From: Leptotrichia hongkongensis | Lineage (GTDB): Bacteria; Fusobacteriota; Fusobacteriia; Fusobacteriales; Leptotrichiaceae | Direction of reading: 5' to 3' | Length of the DNA: 64,000 nt | Assembly (NCBI RefSeq): GCF_041538065.1 | Contig: NZ_JBGORW010000004.1 | Span: 62,001-126,000, forward strand | Shown here: positions 1 to 8,310 of the stretch, in pieces | How positions within the stretch are numbered: the stretch's first letter is position 1 | How the letters are laid out: each line of letters starts with the position of its first letter | Notes under the pieces: generated by a model | What the model saw: only the letters and a program-made list of their open reading frames with translations | Told to the model about the DNA's origin: nothing | Database searches by the model: none | Translations under genes and position numbers: made by a program

Positions 1-750
1 TTTTACTTTTATATCTCTAATTACCATTTCAAAAAGTAAATTATAATATTTTTTTAAATCATTTATTAAAATCTTATAGCTTGTTAAAAAAATTACAATG
101 TTATTTAAGTTAACAATTATTTTAAATAGCACAAAAGAAATTATTGCAATTACAATACCACTTACAAAAAAATACATAATATTTTTAATAAATAAAGGTT
201 TATGGAGCTCTTTTACTATTAAATTTCCACTTGTCTTTTTGCCATTTATTAACAATATATTTGGATTATTTTTTAACACATTAGATTTCCACATTGTTAC
301 TGATGTATCTTTTTCAGATGATGAAGTAATTAAAATTTTTATGTTTTCTAAGTTATTTTCTACACGAGGAAAAATAACCTCTATATAATCATTATCTTTT
401 ATCTGAGTTTGATTAATAGTTTTATTAACTATTAGCTTATTGTTTTTAGCATTTAGAATATTAATATTCAAATCACCTTTATTAATTCTTCCATAAGTAG
501 CAGATAAAAGTTCTAATCCTCTAACATTATTTTTAGATTGTAGTTTATAAAATACTTCTACTTTAGTATTTTTATCAATCGAACCAATTGGTTCATCAAC
601 ACTAAATTCATACCCTTTTTTTTGAAAAGGAATTTTTTCATAAAATTTATTTAATTGTACATAAATTGAATTATTAAAAAATAAAAAGATAAAATAAAAC
701 ATGAAAAATAAAAAAAGATATAATCGATATTTATATTTAAATATTTTCAA
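1..750 (-). CDS. Membrane protein, partial (possible polysaccharide-export permease with ectodomain)
   Basis: An uninterrupted frame of 250 codons runs from a TTG start at 750 off the left edge. An AAGGAG ribosome site at 758-763 lies 7 nt upstream of the TTG; the nearby ATG at 769 is in another frame and stops at once, so TTG is the likely start. Visible parts are an N-terminal membrane segment (about residues 8-25), an extracytoplasmic region of about 165 residues with alternating beta-strand character, and a second membrane segment at about 191-216. The last residues before the edge (LLFEMVIRDIKVK) resemble the first cytoplasmic helix of ABC-2 type polysaccharide export permeases. The gene follows rfbA by 24 bp on the same strand, which suits a role in surface polysaccharide assembly or export. 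The permease idea is inference because that domain is outside the window. Confidence 0.75.
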   Translation of the reverse strand, partial: MKIFKYKYRLYLFLFFMFYFIFLFFNNSIYVQLNKFYEKIPFQKKGYEFSVDEPIGSIDKNTKVEVFYKLQSKNNVRGLELLSATYGRINKGDLNINILNAKNNKLIVNKTINQTQIKDNDYIEVIFPRVENNLENIKILITSSSEKDTSVTMWKSNVLKNNPNILLINGKKTSGNLIVKELHKPLFIKNIMYFFVSGIVIAIISFVLFKIIVNLNNIVIFLTSYKILINDLKKYYNLLFEMVIRDIKVK

Positions 751-774
751 CTTTAGACTCCTTGTGCATTTATT

Positions 775-1641
775 TTATTTGTTAATTAAATTTAACAGAT
801 ATTTCCCATATTCTGTTTTAATGAGATATTCTGCTAAATTTTTTAATTTCTCTTTTGTAATCCATCCCTTTTGATAAGCAATTTCTTCAACACAAGCAAT
901 AAATAATCCCTGCCTCTTTTGTATAGCTTCCACATAATTAGCTGCTTCTAGCAAAGATTCATGAGTACCTGTATCTAGCCAAGCTGTACCTCTTCCAAGA
1001 TTTTTAACATTCAATGTTCCTTCAGAAAGATACATTTCGTTCATAGCTGTTATTTCTAGTTCACCTCTTGCGGATGGTTTTACATTTTTTGCTTTTTCGA
1101 TAACTGTATTGTCATAGAAATATAAACCTGGAATCGCATAATTTGATTTAGGTTCTTTTGGTTTTTCTTCTAATGAAATGGCTTTTCCATTTTCATCAAA
1201 TTCTACAACTCCATAAGCTCTGGGATCTTTTACAGGATATCCAAATATTGTAGCTCCTTTTGTTAAATTAGCGGCCTGTTCAACTAACCCAGAAAATCCG
1301 CTACCGTAAAATATGTTATCTCCTAAAATTAAAGCTACGTTATCATTACCAATAAATTCTTCACCAATTAAAAAAGCTTCTGCAAGTCCATTAGGCTTTT
1401 CTTGCACTTGATATTTTAAAGATATCCCCAAATCACTTCCATCTCCTAAAAGTTCTTTAAATAAAGGCAAATCCCTTGGTGTAGAAATAATCAAAATATC
1501 CTTTATATTTGCAAGCATAAGTACAGATAAAGGATAATAAATCATAGGTTTATCATAAATTGGTATGATTTGTTTTGAAATTGATTTTGTTAATGGATAG
1601 AGTCTAGTTCCACTACCTCCAGCTAAAATAATTCCTTTCAT
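775..1641 (-). CDS. rfbA: Glucose-1-phosphate thymidylyltransferase RfbA/RmlA
   Basis: This 288-residue protein should make dTDP-glucose from dTTP and glucose-1-phosphate, the first step towards dTDP-L-rhamnose and related sugars. The N-terminal nucleotide-binding signature GGSGTRLYPLT (residues 8-18) is followed by the DKPMIYYPLS motif, a GDNIFYG metal/sugar site near residue 107, the EEKPKEP motif near 159 and the DTGTHESL motif near 220. The length matches the family (about 290). The ATG at 1641 is preceded by AAGGAGG. It sits between a sugar transferase and a membrane protein on the same strand, so this looks like the end of a surface polysaccharide operon. The other rhamnose genes (rmlB, C, D) are not in the window. 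Confidence 0.95.
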   Translation of the reverse strand: MKGIILAGGSGTRLYPLTKSISKQIIPIYDKPMIYYPLSVLMLANIKDILIISTPRDLPLFKELLGDGSDLGISLKYQVQEKPNGLAEAFLIGEEFIGNDNVALILGDNIFYGSGFSGLVEQAANLTKGATIFGYPVKDPRAYGVVEFDENGKAISLEEKPKEPKSNYAIPGLYFYDNTVIEKAKNVKPSARGELEITAMNEMYLSEGTLNVKNLGRGTAWLDTGTHESLLEAANYVEAIQKRQGLFIACVEEIAYQKGWITKEKLKNLAEYLIKTEYGKYLLNLINK

Positions 1642-1678
1642 TTAAAAATACCTCCTTAAAAGTATTATAAGTGTAATT

Positions 1679-2974
1679 TCATTTACCTTTCCCAAACAAA
1701 ACAGCCTTAACTGTTTTTGCAACAATTAATACATCCAGCACTAAATCTTGATGTTTTAAGTAATATAAATCATATTCAAGCTTTTTTTTTGCGTCATCTA
1801 AACTTTCACCATACGGGAACATTACTTGTGCCCAACCTGTTATTCCAGGTTTTATAAGATGTCTTAGATTATAATAATTTATCTGTTTTGCATAATCTTT
1901 TGCAAGTATGTCCCACTCTGGACGTGGACCAATAAAACTCATTGTACCTTTTAAGATATTCCAAAGTTGTGGCAACTCGTCAATCCTTGTTTTTCTCATA
2001 AACTTACCAAATTTTGTAACTCTTGTATCATTATCTAGAGTATATTTTGAATATTTATCAGGATCATGTAATCTCATACTTCTAAACTTATAAACTCTGA
2101 AAGGTTTCATATTTTCACCTATTCTTGTCTGTTTGAATATAACTGGCCCTTTAGATTCAAATTTAATAATTATTGCTGTAATTAATGCAAGTGGGGAAAG
2201 AATAACCATCAAAATTAATGCCAGTATTAAATCCATCCCTCGTTTTATATTTTTTTGCATTTCATTATTTAGAATATCAAATCCGTTTGATTCCAAAAGC
2301 CATTCTTCATTTATTTGATTTATATCAATTTTTTTTTGAATATCTTCGTTAAATTCTTCATAAGTCATTATTTTTAGTCCGTTGATTTTTAAATCAAATA
2401 TGCGTTTTAAATATTTTTTGAAATCAGAACTTTTTATATCTTTTACAATTACTAGAATATCAACATTATTTTTAGCAATGATTTTTTCCATTTCGTTGTA
2501 ATTTCCAATAAGATATTTTGTTGCTTTGCTTTTATTATTTGAAATATAACCAATATAATTGTAGTCTAATGTATTTATAATATCTTCCTGAATGTTGTTT
2601 TCTATGTGATTTGAACCAAATATTAATACATTTTGCTTTTTCATATAAATGGAACATATAATTTTTCTAAAAATCACTTGAAATACAAATATTAATACAT
2701 ATATATAAATAATATCAATTCTTTTCCAAAAAGCATAAAGCATCCCTGAAAATATCAAATCAATTCCTAAAGTTATAAAAACATCTTTATATCTAAAACG
2801 TTCTGCATAAAAATCCAACTGTCCAAATATAAATTTTACAAATATAAACAGGATAAATATAAAATTAGTTAGATATTTTGCTACATAATCATATTTATCC
2901 AGTAAAAAACTATATATTATATATAAAACAAATATATATAATATACGTATCCGAATATCTTTATTTAATTTCAT
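1679..2974 (-). CDS. Polyprenyl-phosphate sugar-1-phosphate transferase (WbaP/WcaJ-type)
   Basis: A 431-residue membrane enzyme that should load the first sugar phosphate onto undecaprenyl phosphate, starting exopolysaccharide or O-antigen repeat-unit synthesis. About four membrane helices occupy residues 5-105, followed by a Rossmann-like cytoplasmic domain (about 110-215, with LIFGSNHIENN resembling a CoA-binding-type loop). The C-terminal bacterial sugar transferase domain begins at KRGMDL near 243 with one membrane helix, then the hallmark KFRSMR and the RIDELPQLWNILKG and SFIGPRPE motifs. Length and order match the full-length WbaP/WcaJ family; the sugar specificity cannot be told. It is first in its operon behind the promoter at 3045-3073 and 37 bp ahead of rfbA. 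Confidence 0.92.
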   Translation of the reverse strand: MKLNKDIRIRILYIFVLYIIYSFLLDKYDYVAKYLTNFIFILFIFVKFIFGQLDFYAERFRYKDVFITLGIDLIFSGMLYAFWKRIDIIYIYVLIFVFQVIFRKIICSIYMKKQNVLIFGSNHIENNIQEDIINTLDYNYIGYISNNKSKATKYLIGNYNEMEKIIAKNNVDILVIVKDIKSSDFKKYLKRIFDLKINGLKIMTYEEFNEDIQKKIDINQINEEWLLESNGFDILNNEMQKNIKRGMDLILALILMVILSPLALITAIIIKFESKGPVIFKQTRIGENMKPFRVYKFRSMRLHDPDKYSKYTLDNDTRVTKFGKFMRKTRIDELPQLWNILKGTMSFIGPRPEWDILAKDYAKQINYYNLRHLIKPGITGWAQVMFPYGESLDDAKKKLEYDLYYLKHQDLVLDVLIVAKTVKAVLFGKGK

Positions 2975-3044
2975 AATTCATCCTCACTTAAAAAATACCA
3001 ATTAGAGTATTTTAGTGTTAATTTATTAAATAATTATATTAACA

Positions 3045-3073
3045 AGTATACCATATTTTAATACTAAATTCAA
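3045..3073 (-). promoter_or_regulatory. Predicted promoter of the polysaccharide operon
   Basis: On the minus strand TTGAAT (3073-3068) and TATACT (3050-3045) are separated by exactly 17 nt, about 70 nt upstream of the sugar transferase start. The 366-bp gap 2975-3340 holds this promoter and the divergent pepF promoter; nothing else was recognised in it. Confidence 0.6.
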
Positions 3074-3273
3074 GTAAACCGCCTTGTTTTAATAAAAAAT
3101 AAAAATGTCCATTTGATAAAATAAACTTTCATATTCCTAACTAAAAATGTCTCAACTAAAATTATTTTTTATATGAAATTTAAAATACAATGATAATTTC
3201 AAATTGCTGGTTTTATTAAATTTTAATTTTTGGATTGTAATAACTTTAAATAAAAAAATCTTATCTTTAAAAA

Positions 3274-3302
3274 TTGTTATTTCACTCAAAATTTGATATA
3301 CT
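3274..3302 (+). promoter_or_regulatory. Predicted pepF promoter
   Basis: TTGTTA (3274-3279) and TATACT (3297-3302) with a 17-nt spacer lie about 40 nt upstream of the pepF ATG, which has a GGAGA ribosome site. Confidence 0.65.
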
Positions 3303-3340
3303 GAAATTATAAAAATTAAAAAATACAGAAGGAGAAAATT

Positions 3341-5035
3341 ATGAATTTCAACGATTACAAATACGAACATTTGGACTTGGAAAAAATAAAAGGACAATTT
3401 TCAGAATTAATAGATAGTTTTGAAAGGGCAGAAAATGTGGAGGGACAAATTGAAGCATTTGATAAAATTATAAAGCTGAGAAATCATATTGAAACTATGC
3501 AGACACTTGTTTCTATTCGTCATAGCATTGATACAAATGATGAATTTTATGACAAGGAAAATGAATATATGGATGAAATTAGTCCAATTTTATTTGGATT
3601 TACTAATGATTTTTATAAAGCGCTTGTCAATTCAAAATTTAAGGATGAACTTATTAAGAAATATGGAAAATTATTGTTTGACTTGGCAGAAAACACATTG
3701 AAAGTTTTCTCGAACGAGATTATTCCAGATGCACAGGAAGAAAATAGATTATCTAGCAAATATTCAAAATTAATTGCCAGTGCGAAAATTGATTTTGATG
3801 GAAAAGAGCTTAATTTATCGCAAATGGTTCCTTACACTCAATCTAAGGACAGAAATGTGAGAATTGAAGCTGCAAAGAAAGTAGCTCAATTTTTTGCTGA
3901 AAATCAAGAAGAATTTGACAATATTTATGATTCGCTTGTAAAAGTGAGAACTAAAATGGCACAGAAAATGGGATACAAAAACTATGTAGAATTTGGATAT
4001 AAACAACTTTCAAGACTTGAATATGATGCAAAAATGGTGGAAGGTTACAGAAATCAAGTACTTGAAAACATTGTACCACTACATACTGAGCTTCGTAAAA
4101 GACAGGAAAAAAGACTGGGATTGGAAAAACTTAGATTTTATGATGAGGCTATAAAATTTAATTCTGGAAATGCTGATCCACACGGTTCACCTGAATGGAT
4201 TTTAAATCACGGTAAAACAATGTATAAGGAATTGTCGAAGGAAACTGATGAGTTTTTTACATTTATGACTGAAAATAATTTACTTGACTTACTTTCTAAA
4301 AAAGGAAAAATGAGTGGAGGATACTGCACTTATATCCCAGAATACAAGGCTCCATTTATTTTTGCCAATTTTAATGGGACTGCACATGATATTGATGTCT
4401 TGACGCATGAAGCCGGACATGCTTTTCAAGTTTACCAAAGCCGAGGTTTTGAGGTACCTGAATATTTATGGCCAACTTACGAGGCTTGCGAAATTCATTC
4501 AATGAGTATGGAATTTTTGACTTGGCCGTGGATGAAACTATTCTTTGAAAATGATACAGAAAAATATAAATTTATTCATTTGTCAGAAGCTCTTTTATTC
4601 ATTCCTTATGGGGTAACAGTCGATGAATTTCAGCACTGGGTTTATGAAAATCCAGAAGTTACGCCACAAGAGCGTCGTGAAAAATGGCTTGAAATTGAAA
4701 AAAAATATTTACCAACTAGAGATTACGGGGAAGTCGACGAATTGAAAAATGGAATTTTCTGGTTTAGACAAGGGCATATTTTTAGCTCGCCATTTTACTA
4801 CATCGACTACACTTTAGCCCAAGTCTGTGCTTTCCAATTCTGGATAAAATCAAGAGAAGACAGGGAAAAAGCATGGCAGGATTATCTAAATCTGTGTAAA
4901 CTTGGAGGAAGCAAATCATTCTTTGAACTTATGAAATCTGCTAATCTGAAAAATCCGTTTGAGGAAGGAACATTAGCAGCTGTAATTCCCAAAATTAAGG
5001 AATATTTGGATAGTGTTGATGATATGAATTTGTAA
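3341..5035 (+). CDS. pepF: M3-family oligoendopeptidase F
   Basis: A 564-residue cytoplasmic zinc endopeptidase that should degrade short peptides. The thermolysin-like zinc motif is HEAGH at residues 356-360 (zinc ligands His356 and His360, catalytic Glu357), and the third ligand is Glu384 in the YEACEIHSMSMEF segment, the spacing typical of M3 peptidases. The N-terminal half is helical, as expected for the lid of the fold. The length agrees with the PepF/M3B group (about 560-600). It has its own promoter (3274-3302) and an AAGGAGA ribosome site. The next gene, cysK, has a separate promoter, so pepF is probably monocistronic. It could supply amino acids from peptides imported by the Opp systems in this window (inference). 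Confidence 0.93.
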   Translation: MNFNDYKYEHLDLEKIKGQFSELIDSFERAENVEGQIEAFDKIIKLRNHIETMQTLVSIRHSIDTNDEFYDKENEYMDEISPILFGFTNDFYKALVNSKFKDELIKKYGKLLFDLAENTLKVFSNEIIPDAQEENRLSSKYSKLIASAKIDFDGKELNLSQMVPYTQSKDRNVRIEAAKKVAQFFAENQEEFDNIYDSLVKVRTKMAQKMGYKNYVEFGYKQLSRLEYDAKMVEGYRNQVLENIVPLHTELRKRQEKRLGLEKLRFYDEAIKFNSGNADPHGSPEWILNHGKTMYKELSKETDEFFTFMTENNLLDLLSKKGKMSGGYCTYIPEYKAPFIFANFNGTAHDIDVLTHEAGHAFQVYQSRGFEVPEYLWPTYEACEIHSMSMEFLTWPWMKLFFENDTEKYKFIHLSEALLFIPYGVTVDEFQHWVYENPEVTPQERREKWLEIEKKYLPTRDYGEVDELKNGIFWFRQGHIFSSPFYYIDYTLAQVCAFQFWIKSREDREKAWQDYLNLCKLGGSKSFFELMKSANLKNPFEEGTLAAVIPKIKEYLDSVDDMNL

Positions 5036-5084
5036 TTTAATCCATGTAAAAACCAAAATTTAAAAATATTTTCAAATTTAACTA

Positions 5085-5113
5085 TTGATTTTAATAAATT
5101 TTAGTGCTATAAT
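5085..5113 (+). promoter_or_regulatory. cysK promoter with extended -10
   Basis: TTGATT (5085-5090), a 17-nt spacer and TATAAT (5108-5113) preceded by TG at -15/-14 give a strong extended -10 promoter. It lies inside the apparent upstream extension of the cysK frame, which argues that translation starts at 5166 and not earlier. Confidence 0.75.
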
Positions 5114-5165
5114 AATTGTAGATACAAATTTAGTAAATAATATATTAAATATGGAGGTAATTTTA

Positions 5166-6083
5166 ATGATTTATGAAAATATTTTAGATTTAATTGGAAA
5201 TACGCCTGTAGTAAAATTGAAATTTTTAAATGAAGAAAATATTGCTGATATTTATGTAAAACTCGAAAAATATAATATTGGTGGAAGTGTAAAGGATAGA
5301 GCTGCGCTTGGAATGATAGAAGCAGCTGAAAAAGAGGGAAAATTAAAACCAGGTGGTACAATTGTCGAGCCTACTTCGGGGAATACTGGAATTGCATTGG
5401 CATTAATAGGGAAAGCAAAAGGATATAGAGTTATAATCATAATGCCAGATTCGATGAGTGTGGAAAGAAGAAGTATTTTGGCAGCTTATGGAGCTGAATT
5501 AATCCTGACTGAAGGTGCAAAAGGTATGAAAGGTGCGATTGCTGAAGCTGAAAAATTAGCATCTGAAAATGGATATTTTTTGCCTCAACAATTTGAAAAT
5601 CCTGCAAATCCTGCAAAACACTATGAAACTACAGCAAAAGAAATTTTGGATGATTTTCCACAAATTGATGCCTTTATTTCAGGAGTTGGAACTGCTGGAA
5701 CTTTATCAGGAGTTGGAAAAAGATTAAAAGAAGAAAGACCTGGAGTGCAAGTATTTGCTGTAGAACCTTCAACTTCTGCAGTATTATCAGGAGAACAGCC
5801 TGGAAAACATTCTCAACAAGGCCTTGGAGCAGGCTTTATTCCTGGAAACTATGATGCTAATCTTGTAGATGGAATTATAAAAATAACTAATGAACAAGCA
5901 ATAGAATTTGCAACAAGAGCTTCAAAAGAAAATGGATTATTTGTAGGAATTTCTTCTGGAAGTGCAATTGCAGCGGCTTACGAAGTAGCTAAAAAATTAG
6001 GAAAAGGTAAAAAAGTATTAGCCGTTTTACCTGATGGCGGAGAAAAATATCTATCAGTAGAAATATTCAGAAAGAGTCTATAA
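5166..6083 (+). CDS. cysK: Cysteine synthase A (O-acetylserine sulfhydrylase)
   Basis: This 305-residue PLP enzyme should make L-cysteine from O-acetylserine and sulfide. The Schiff-base lysine is Lys43 in GGSVKDRA. The PTSGNTGIALA substrate/PLP loop, the GTAGTLSGVG phosphate-binding loop near residue 180 and the GISSGSAIAAA motif near 260 are all present. The frame is open back to 5085, but the GGAGG site at 5153-5157 and the promoter at 5085-5113 place the start at ATG 5166; the family length (about 305-310) agrees. Serine acetyltransferase follows at 6233 behind its own promoter, so the two steps of cysteine synthesis are neighbours with separate promoters. Confidence 0.95.
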   Translation: MIYENILDLIGNTPVVKLKFLNEENIADIYVKLEKYNIGGSVKDRAALGMIEAAEKEGKLKPGGTIVEPTSGNTGIALALIGKAKGYRVIIIMPDSMSVERRSILAAYGAELILTEGAKGMKGAIAEAEKLASENGYFLPQQFENPANPAKHYETTAKEILDDFPQIDAFISGVGTAGTLSGVGKRLKEERPGVQVFAVEPSTSAVLSGEQPGKHSQQGLGAGFIPGNYDANLVDGIIKITNEQAIEFATRASKENGLFVGISSGSAIAAAYEVAKKLGKGKKVLAVLPDGGEKYLSVEIFRKSL

Positions 6084-6108
6084 AATTAAGACAGTTTATC
6101 TAAATTTG

Positions 6109-6141
6109 GGCAAGGATTCTCTAATTATGAGATGAATTGCC
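6109..6141 (+). other. Hairpin between cysK and cysE
   Basis: GGCAA (6109-6113) pairs with TTGCC (6137-6141), and inside it TCTC (6118-6121) pairs with GAGA (6129-6132), giving a two-part stem 26 nt after the cysK stop. There is no long T run directly after it, so it may be a weak terminator or an mRNA-stabilising element. Confidence 0.3.
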
Positions 6142-6179
6142 TATTTTCATACTTTTTAAAAAAATTATACAATAAAAAG

Positions 6180-6208
6180 TTGTTTTTAAAACAGTTTTAT
6201 TATATAAT
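6180..6208 (+). promoter_or_regulatory. Predicted cysE promoter
   Basis: TTGTTT (6180-6185) and TATAAT (6203-6208), spacer 17 nt, lie about 25 nt upstream of the cysE start. Confidence 0.65.
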
Positions 6209-6232
6209 CTTAACATATAAATTTTAAGGAGT

Positions 6233-6781
6233 GTGATTATTATTTTTAAATGGTTAATAAGTGAAATAAATAATATTGCAGAAAAAGATCCAGCTGTAAA
6301 ATATAAAATAGAAGTTTTTCTTTATCCATCATTACATGCTATTATTAATCATAAAATTGCTCATTTTTTTCAAAAACGGAAATTATATTTTTTCGCAAGA
6401 CTTATTTCTCAAATTTCTCGTTTTTTTACAGGAATAGAAATTCATCCAGCCGCAAAACTAGGAAATAAAATATTCTTTGATCACGGAATGGGAATTGTAG
6501 TTGGAGAGACTGCTGAAATAGGAGATAATTGTGTTATATATCATGGTGTAACTCTCGGCGGTGTAAGCACATCCAAAGTCAAACGGCATCCTACACTAAA
6601 AAATAACGTTTCTGTAGGAGCTGGAGCAAAATTGCTTGGAAACATAGTAATCGGAAACAACGTAAGAATTGGAGCAAATTCAGTTGTTTTAAAAGATATA
6701 CCTGATGAAGCTGTAGCAGTCGGAATTCCCGCCAGAATTATTCCAAAAACAGAAGAAGACTATTATATGTGGCATATTTAA
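6233..6781 (+). CDS. cysE: Serine O-acetyltransferase
   Basis: A 182-residue enzyme that should acetylate serine with acetyl-CoA, the committed step of cysteine synthesis feeding CysK. A short helical N-terminal region (about 1-60) is followed by a left-handed beta-helix of hexapeptide repeats (about 65-165). The family signature is IEIHPAAKLG, FFDHGMGIVVGETAEIGD, then the YHGVTLGG loop with the catalytic His. It is a short-type SAT, lacking the long N-terminal extension of the enterobacterial enzyme. The start is unusual: the first usable codon is GTG at 6233, only 1 nt after the AAGGAG at 6226-6231, and there is no in-frame ATG nearby; the ATT codons at 6236-6244 have better spacing. The exact start is therefore uncertain, but the gene is clear. 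Confidence 0.92.
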   Translation: MIIIFKWLISEINNIAEKDPAVKYKIEVFLYPSLHAIINHKIAHFFQKRKLYFFARLISQISRFFTGIEIHPAAKLGNKIFFDHGMGIVVGETAEIGDNCVIYHGVTLGGVSTSKVKRHPTLKNNVSVGAGAKLLGNIVIGNNVRIGANSVVLKDIPDEAVAVGIPARIIPKTEEDYYMWHI

Positions 6782-6827
6782 CTAAAATTTCAAAAAATAG
6801 CAACTTAAATTCAAATATCAAAAAAAT

Positions 6828-6856
6828 TTGACAATCAAAGTAAAATATGATATATT
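6828..6856 (+). promoter_or_regulatory. Predicted flavodoxin promoter
   Basis: A consensus TTGACA (6828-6833), 17-nt spacer and TATATT (6851-6856) lie upstream of fldA, leaving a leader of about 150 nt. No recognised riboswitch is visible in that leader. Confidence 0.65.
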
Positions 6857-7013
6857 TTTTATATAAAAATTTTAATAAGTAAAGTGAGAGTTTTAAATAA
6901 AACAATTTATTTCATTTCTTTAATTTAAAAGAAAATCAAAATGTATTATCTAAAAAATAGATAACCACATGAAAACAATATTTAAAACTAAACTACAAAT
7001 ATGGAGGGATAAA

Positions 7014-7508
7014 ATGGCAAAAGTAGGAATTTTTTTCGGATCAACAACAGGAGTAACTGAAGATATTGCTCACAAAATTGCAGAAAAAATAGACGGAGCA
7101 GAAGTTTTTAATATTGATGGAAATGAGGATAAATTAGAAGATTATGATGTACTGCTTTTAGGAGCTTCTACATGGGGATTTGGAGACTTGCAGGATGACT
7201 GGGCGGCGGTTGTTGATGACTTAGCAAGCAAAGACTTTAGCGGAAAAAAAGTAGGATACTTTGGAAGTGGAGATCAAGGTACTTTCTCTGACACATTTAT
7301 GGATGGAATTGCTATCATTGATGAAGAAATCCAAAAAACTGGTGCAACAATTATTGGAAAAACTTCAACTGAAGGATATGAATTCAATGAATCAAGAGCA
7401 GCAAAAAATAAGGAATTTTTAGGACTTGCTTTAGATGAAGTCAATCAATCTGAATTAACAGATGAAAGAATTGACGCATGGGTTGAACAAATCAAAAAAG
7501 AATTTTAA
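7014..7508 (+). CDS. fldA: Long-chain flavodoxin
   Basis: A 164-residue FMN electron carrier. The N-terminal FMN phosphate loop GSTTGVTE is at residues 9-16, the LLGASTWGFGDLQDDW segment near 50-65 provides the flavin-stacking Trp, and YFGSGDQGTFSDTF near 88-101 is the second flavin loop. The roughly 20-residue insertion in the last strand (around residues 115-140) marks it as a long-chain flavodoxin. The frame is open further upstream to 6969, but GGAGGG at 7003-7008 sets the start at ATG 7014. It is a single-gene unit between a consensus promoter and the terminator near 7655. In an iron-limited anaerobe it would replace ferredoxin (family knowledge). Confidence 0.94.
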   Translation: MAKVGIFFGSTTGVTEDIAHKIAEKIDGAEVFNIDGNEDKLEDYDVLLLGASTWGFGDLQDDWAAVVDDLASKDFSGKKVGYFGSGDQGTFSDTFMDGIAIIDEEIQKTGATIIGKTSTEGYEFNESRAAKNKEFLGLALDEVNQSELTDERIDAWVEQIKKEF

Positions 7509-7654
7509 TAACTAACTATGTCTGTGAAAAATATTTTTTCAAATAAATTAATTATTTTCACAAAAGACAAACATAAATATAATTTTAGCTATATATTTAT
7601 ATATAACTAAGATAAATCAATTTTCACAAGTTGATTTTCTCTCCAAAAATAAAG

Positions 7655-7684
7655 AAGACGTTCATAAGAGCGTCTTTTTTTGAT
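7655..7684 (+). terminator. Rho-independent terminator after fldA
   Basis: AAGACG (7655-7660) and CGTCTT (7671-7676) flank a 10-nt loop and are followed by a run of T. It lies 146 bp after the fldA stop. Confidence 0.8.
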
Positions 7685-7704
7685 TTTTTTAAATGTTTCT
7701 AACT

Positions 7705-8165
7705 TATACTAAATCTTGAATAAATTTTTATAATAGAGGTATTTGACAGCTAATTCATGATCATTCAACTTTTTTATTTTCGTAGGATTGCTCATTGATA
7801 TAAATCCTTATTTTGCAGTAAAGGTTTATCCTAATAATTAAAATTGTGACAAGATTAACCTATGACTAATCTATAATGTTTTTCTAAACTAACAAAAACA
7901 AATAGTTTCCCATCAAAAAATGCTACAACAGATTATTTTATACCAGGTCTTGTTAAAAAAATCAAAATTATAGTAAAACTAGTTTAAAACAGAACTCAAA
8001 AATTATGACTATTTTATTCAAACCCTAAATTATATAATTTCTATTAGTTCAATTTTAAATGGGTTCGAGTATATATCTCAAAATTACTTGAAAACATTAA
8101 TTTTATATCCTTTATTTAGAAAAGTTTTCAATAAATTCGCTATTTAGACGAGGTTTAATACTAAA
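7705..8165 (+). repeat. Repeat family B, copy 1, split by an insertion
   Basis: Two blocks, about 7705-7838 and 8105-8165, match the two halves of the uninterrupted element at 61278-61468. The best-conserved core is the segment around 7760-7798 (TCATTCAAC, then TTTATTTTCGTAGGATTGC, CTCATTG), matching 61339-61375. The right block shares TTTAGAAAAGTTT, ATAAATT and GAGGTTTAATACT-like bases. The roughly 265 bp between the blocks carries a copy of repeat family A. The ends carry TACTAAA-type motifs that are roughly inverted, like terminal inverted repeats. This fills most of the 800-bp gene-free gap 7509-8310. Confidence 0.6.
7970..8074 (+). repeat. Repeat family A, copy 1 (105 bp)
   Basis: Starts ATAGTAAAACTAGTTTAAAAC and ends TTCGAGTATAT. 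The same 105-bp unit occurs at 18624-18728 in this orientation and at 14962-15066 and 34570-34675 in the opposite one. AGTAAAA and TTTTA(C/T)T arms form one hairpin, and CAAACCC with GGGTTCGAG forms a second. It has no coding frame. Confidence 0.8.
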
Positions 8166-8235
8166 ATTAAAAATTTATCTTTTTATACATTTTCACTCCA
8201 ATTTTAAAAATTTTGAAAAAAAATCAAAAAAATAC

Positions 8236-8263
8236 TTGATTTTTTTATATTATATGGTATACT
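8236..8263 (+). promoter_or_regulatory. Predicted promoter of the small secreted protein
   Basis: TTGATT (8236-8241) and TATACT (8258-8263) are separated by 16 nt, about 48 nt upstream of the ATG at 8311. Confidence 0.55.
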
Positions 8264-8310
8264 GTAATTGTAAACGGTAATATAAAAATCAAAAAAAGGA
8301 GCTGATTAGC

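Noticed and set aside
98..388. Open plus-strand frame of 96 codons at the left edge
   Set aside because: It is the complement of the clear minus-strand membrane-protein frame 1-750, which has a ribosome site and protein-like composition.
5085..5165. 27-codon N-terminal extension of cysK
   Set aside because: It overlaps the extended -10 promoter, and GGAGG directs the ATG at 5166.
6109..6141. Possible cysteine-responsive T-box or riboswitch upstream of cysE
   Set aside because: Only a small two-part hairpin is present, and it lies upstream of the cysE promoter, so it is not in the cysE leader. No T-box motif (TGGNACCGCG-like) was found.
8058..8074. GGGTTCGAG-type sequence resembling a tRNA T arm in repeat family A
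   Set aside because: No acceptor stem, anticodon arm or CCA is present; it is part of the repeat hairpin.
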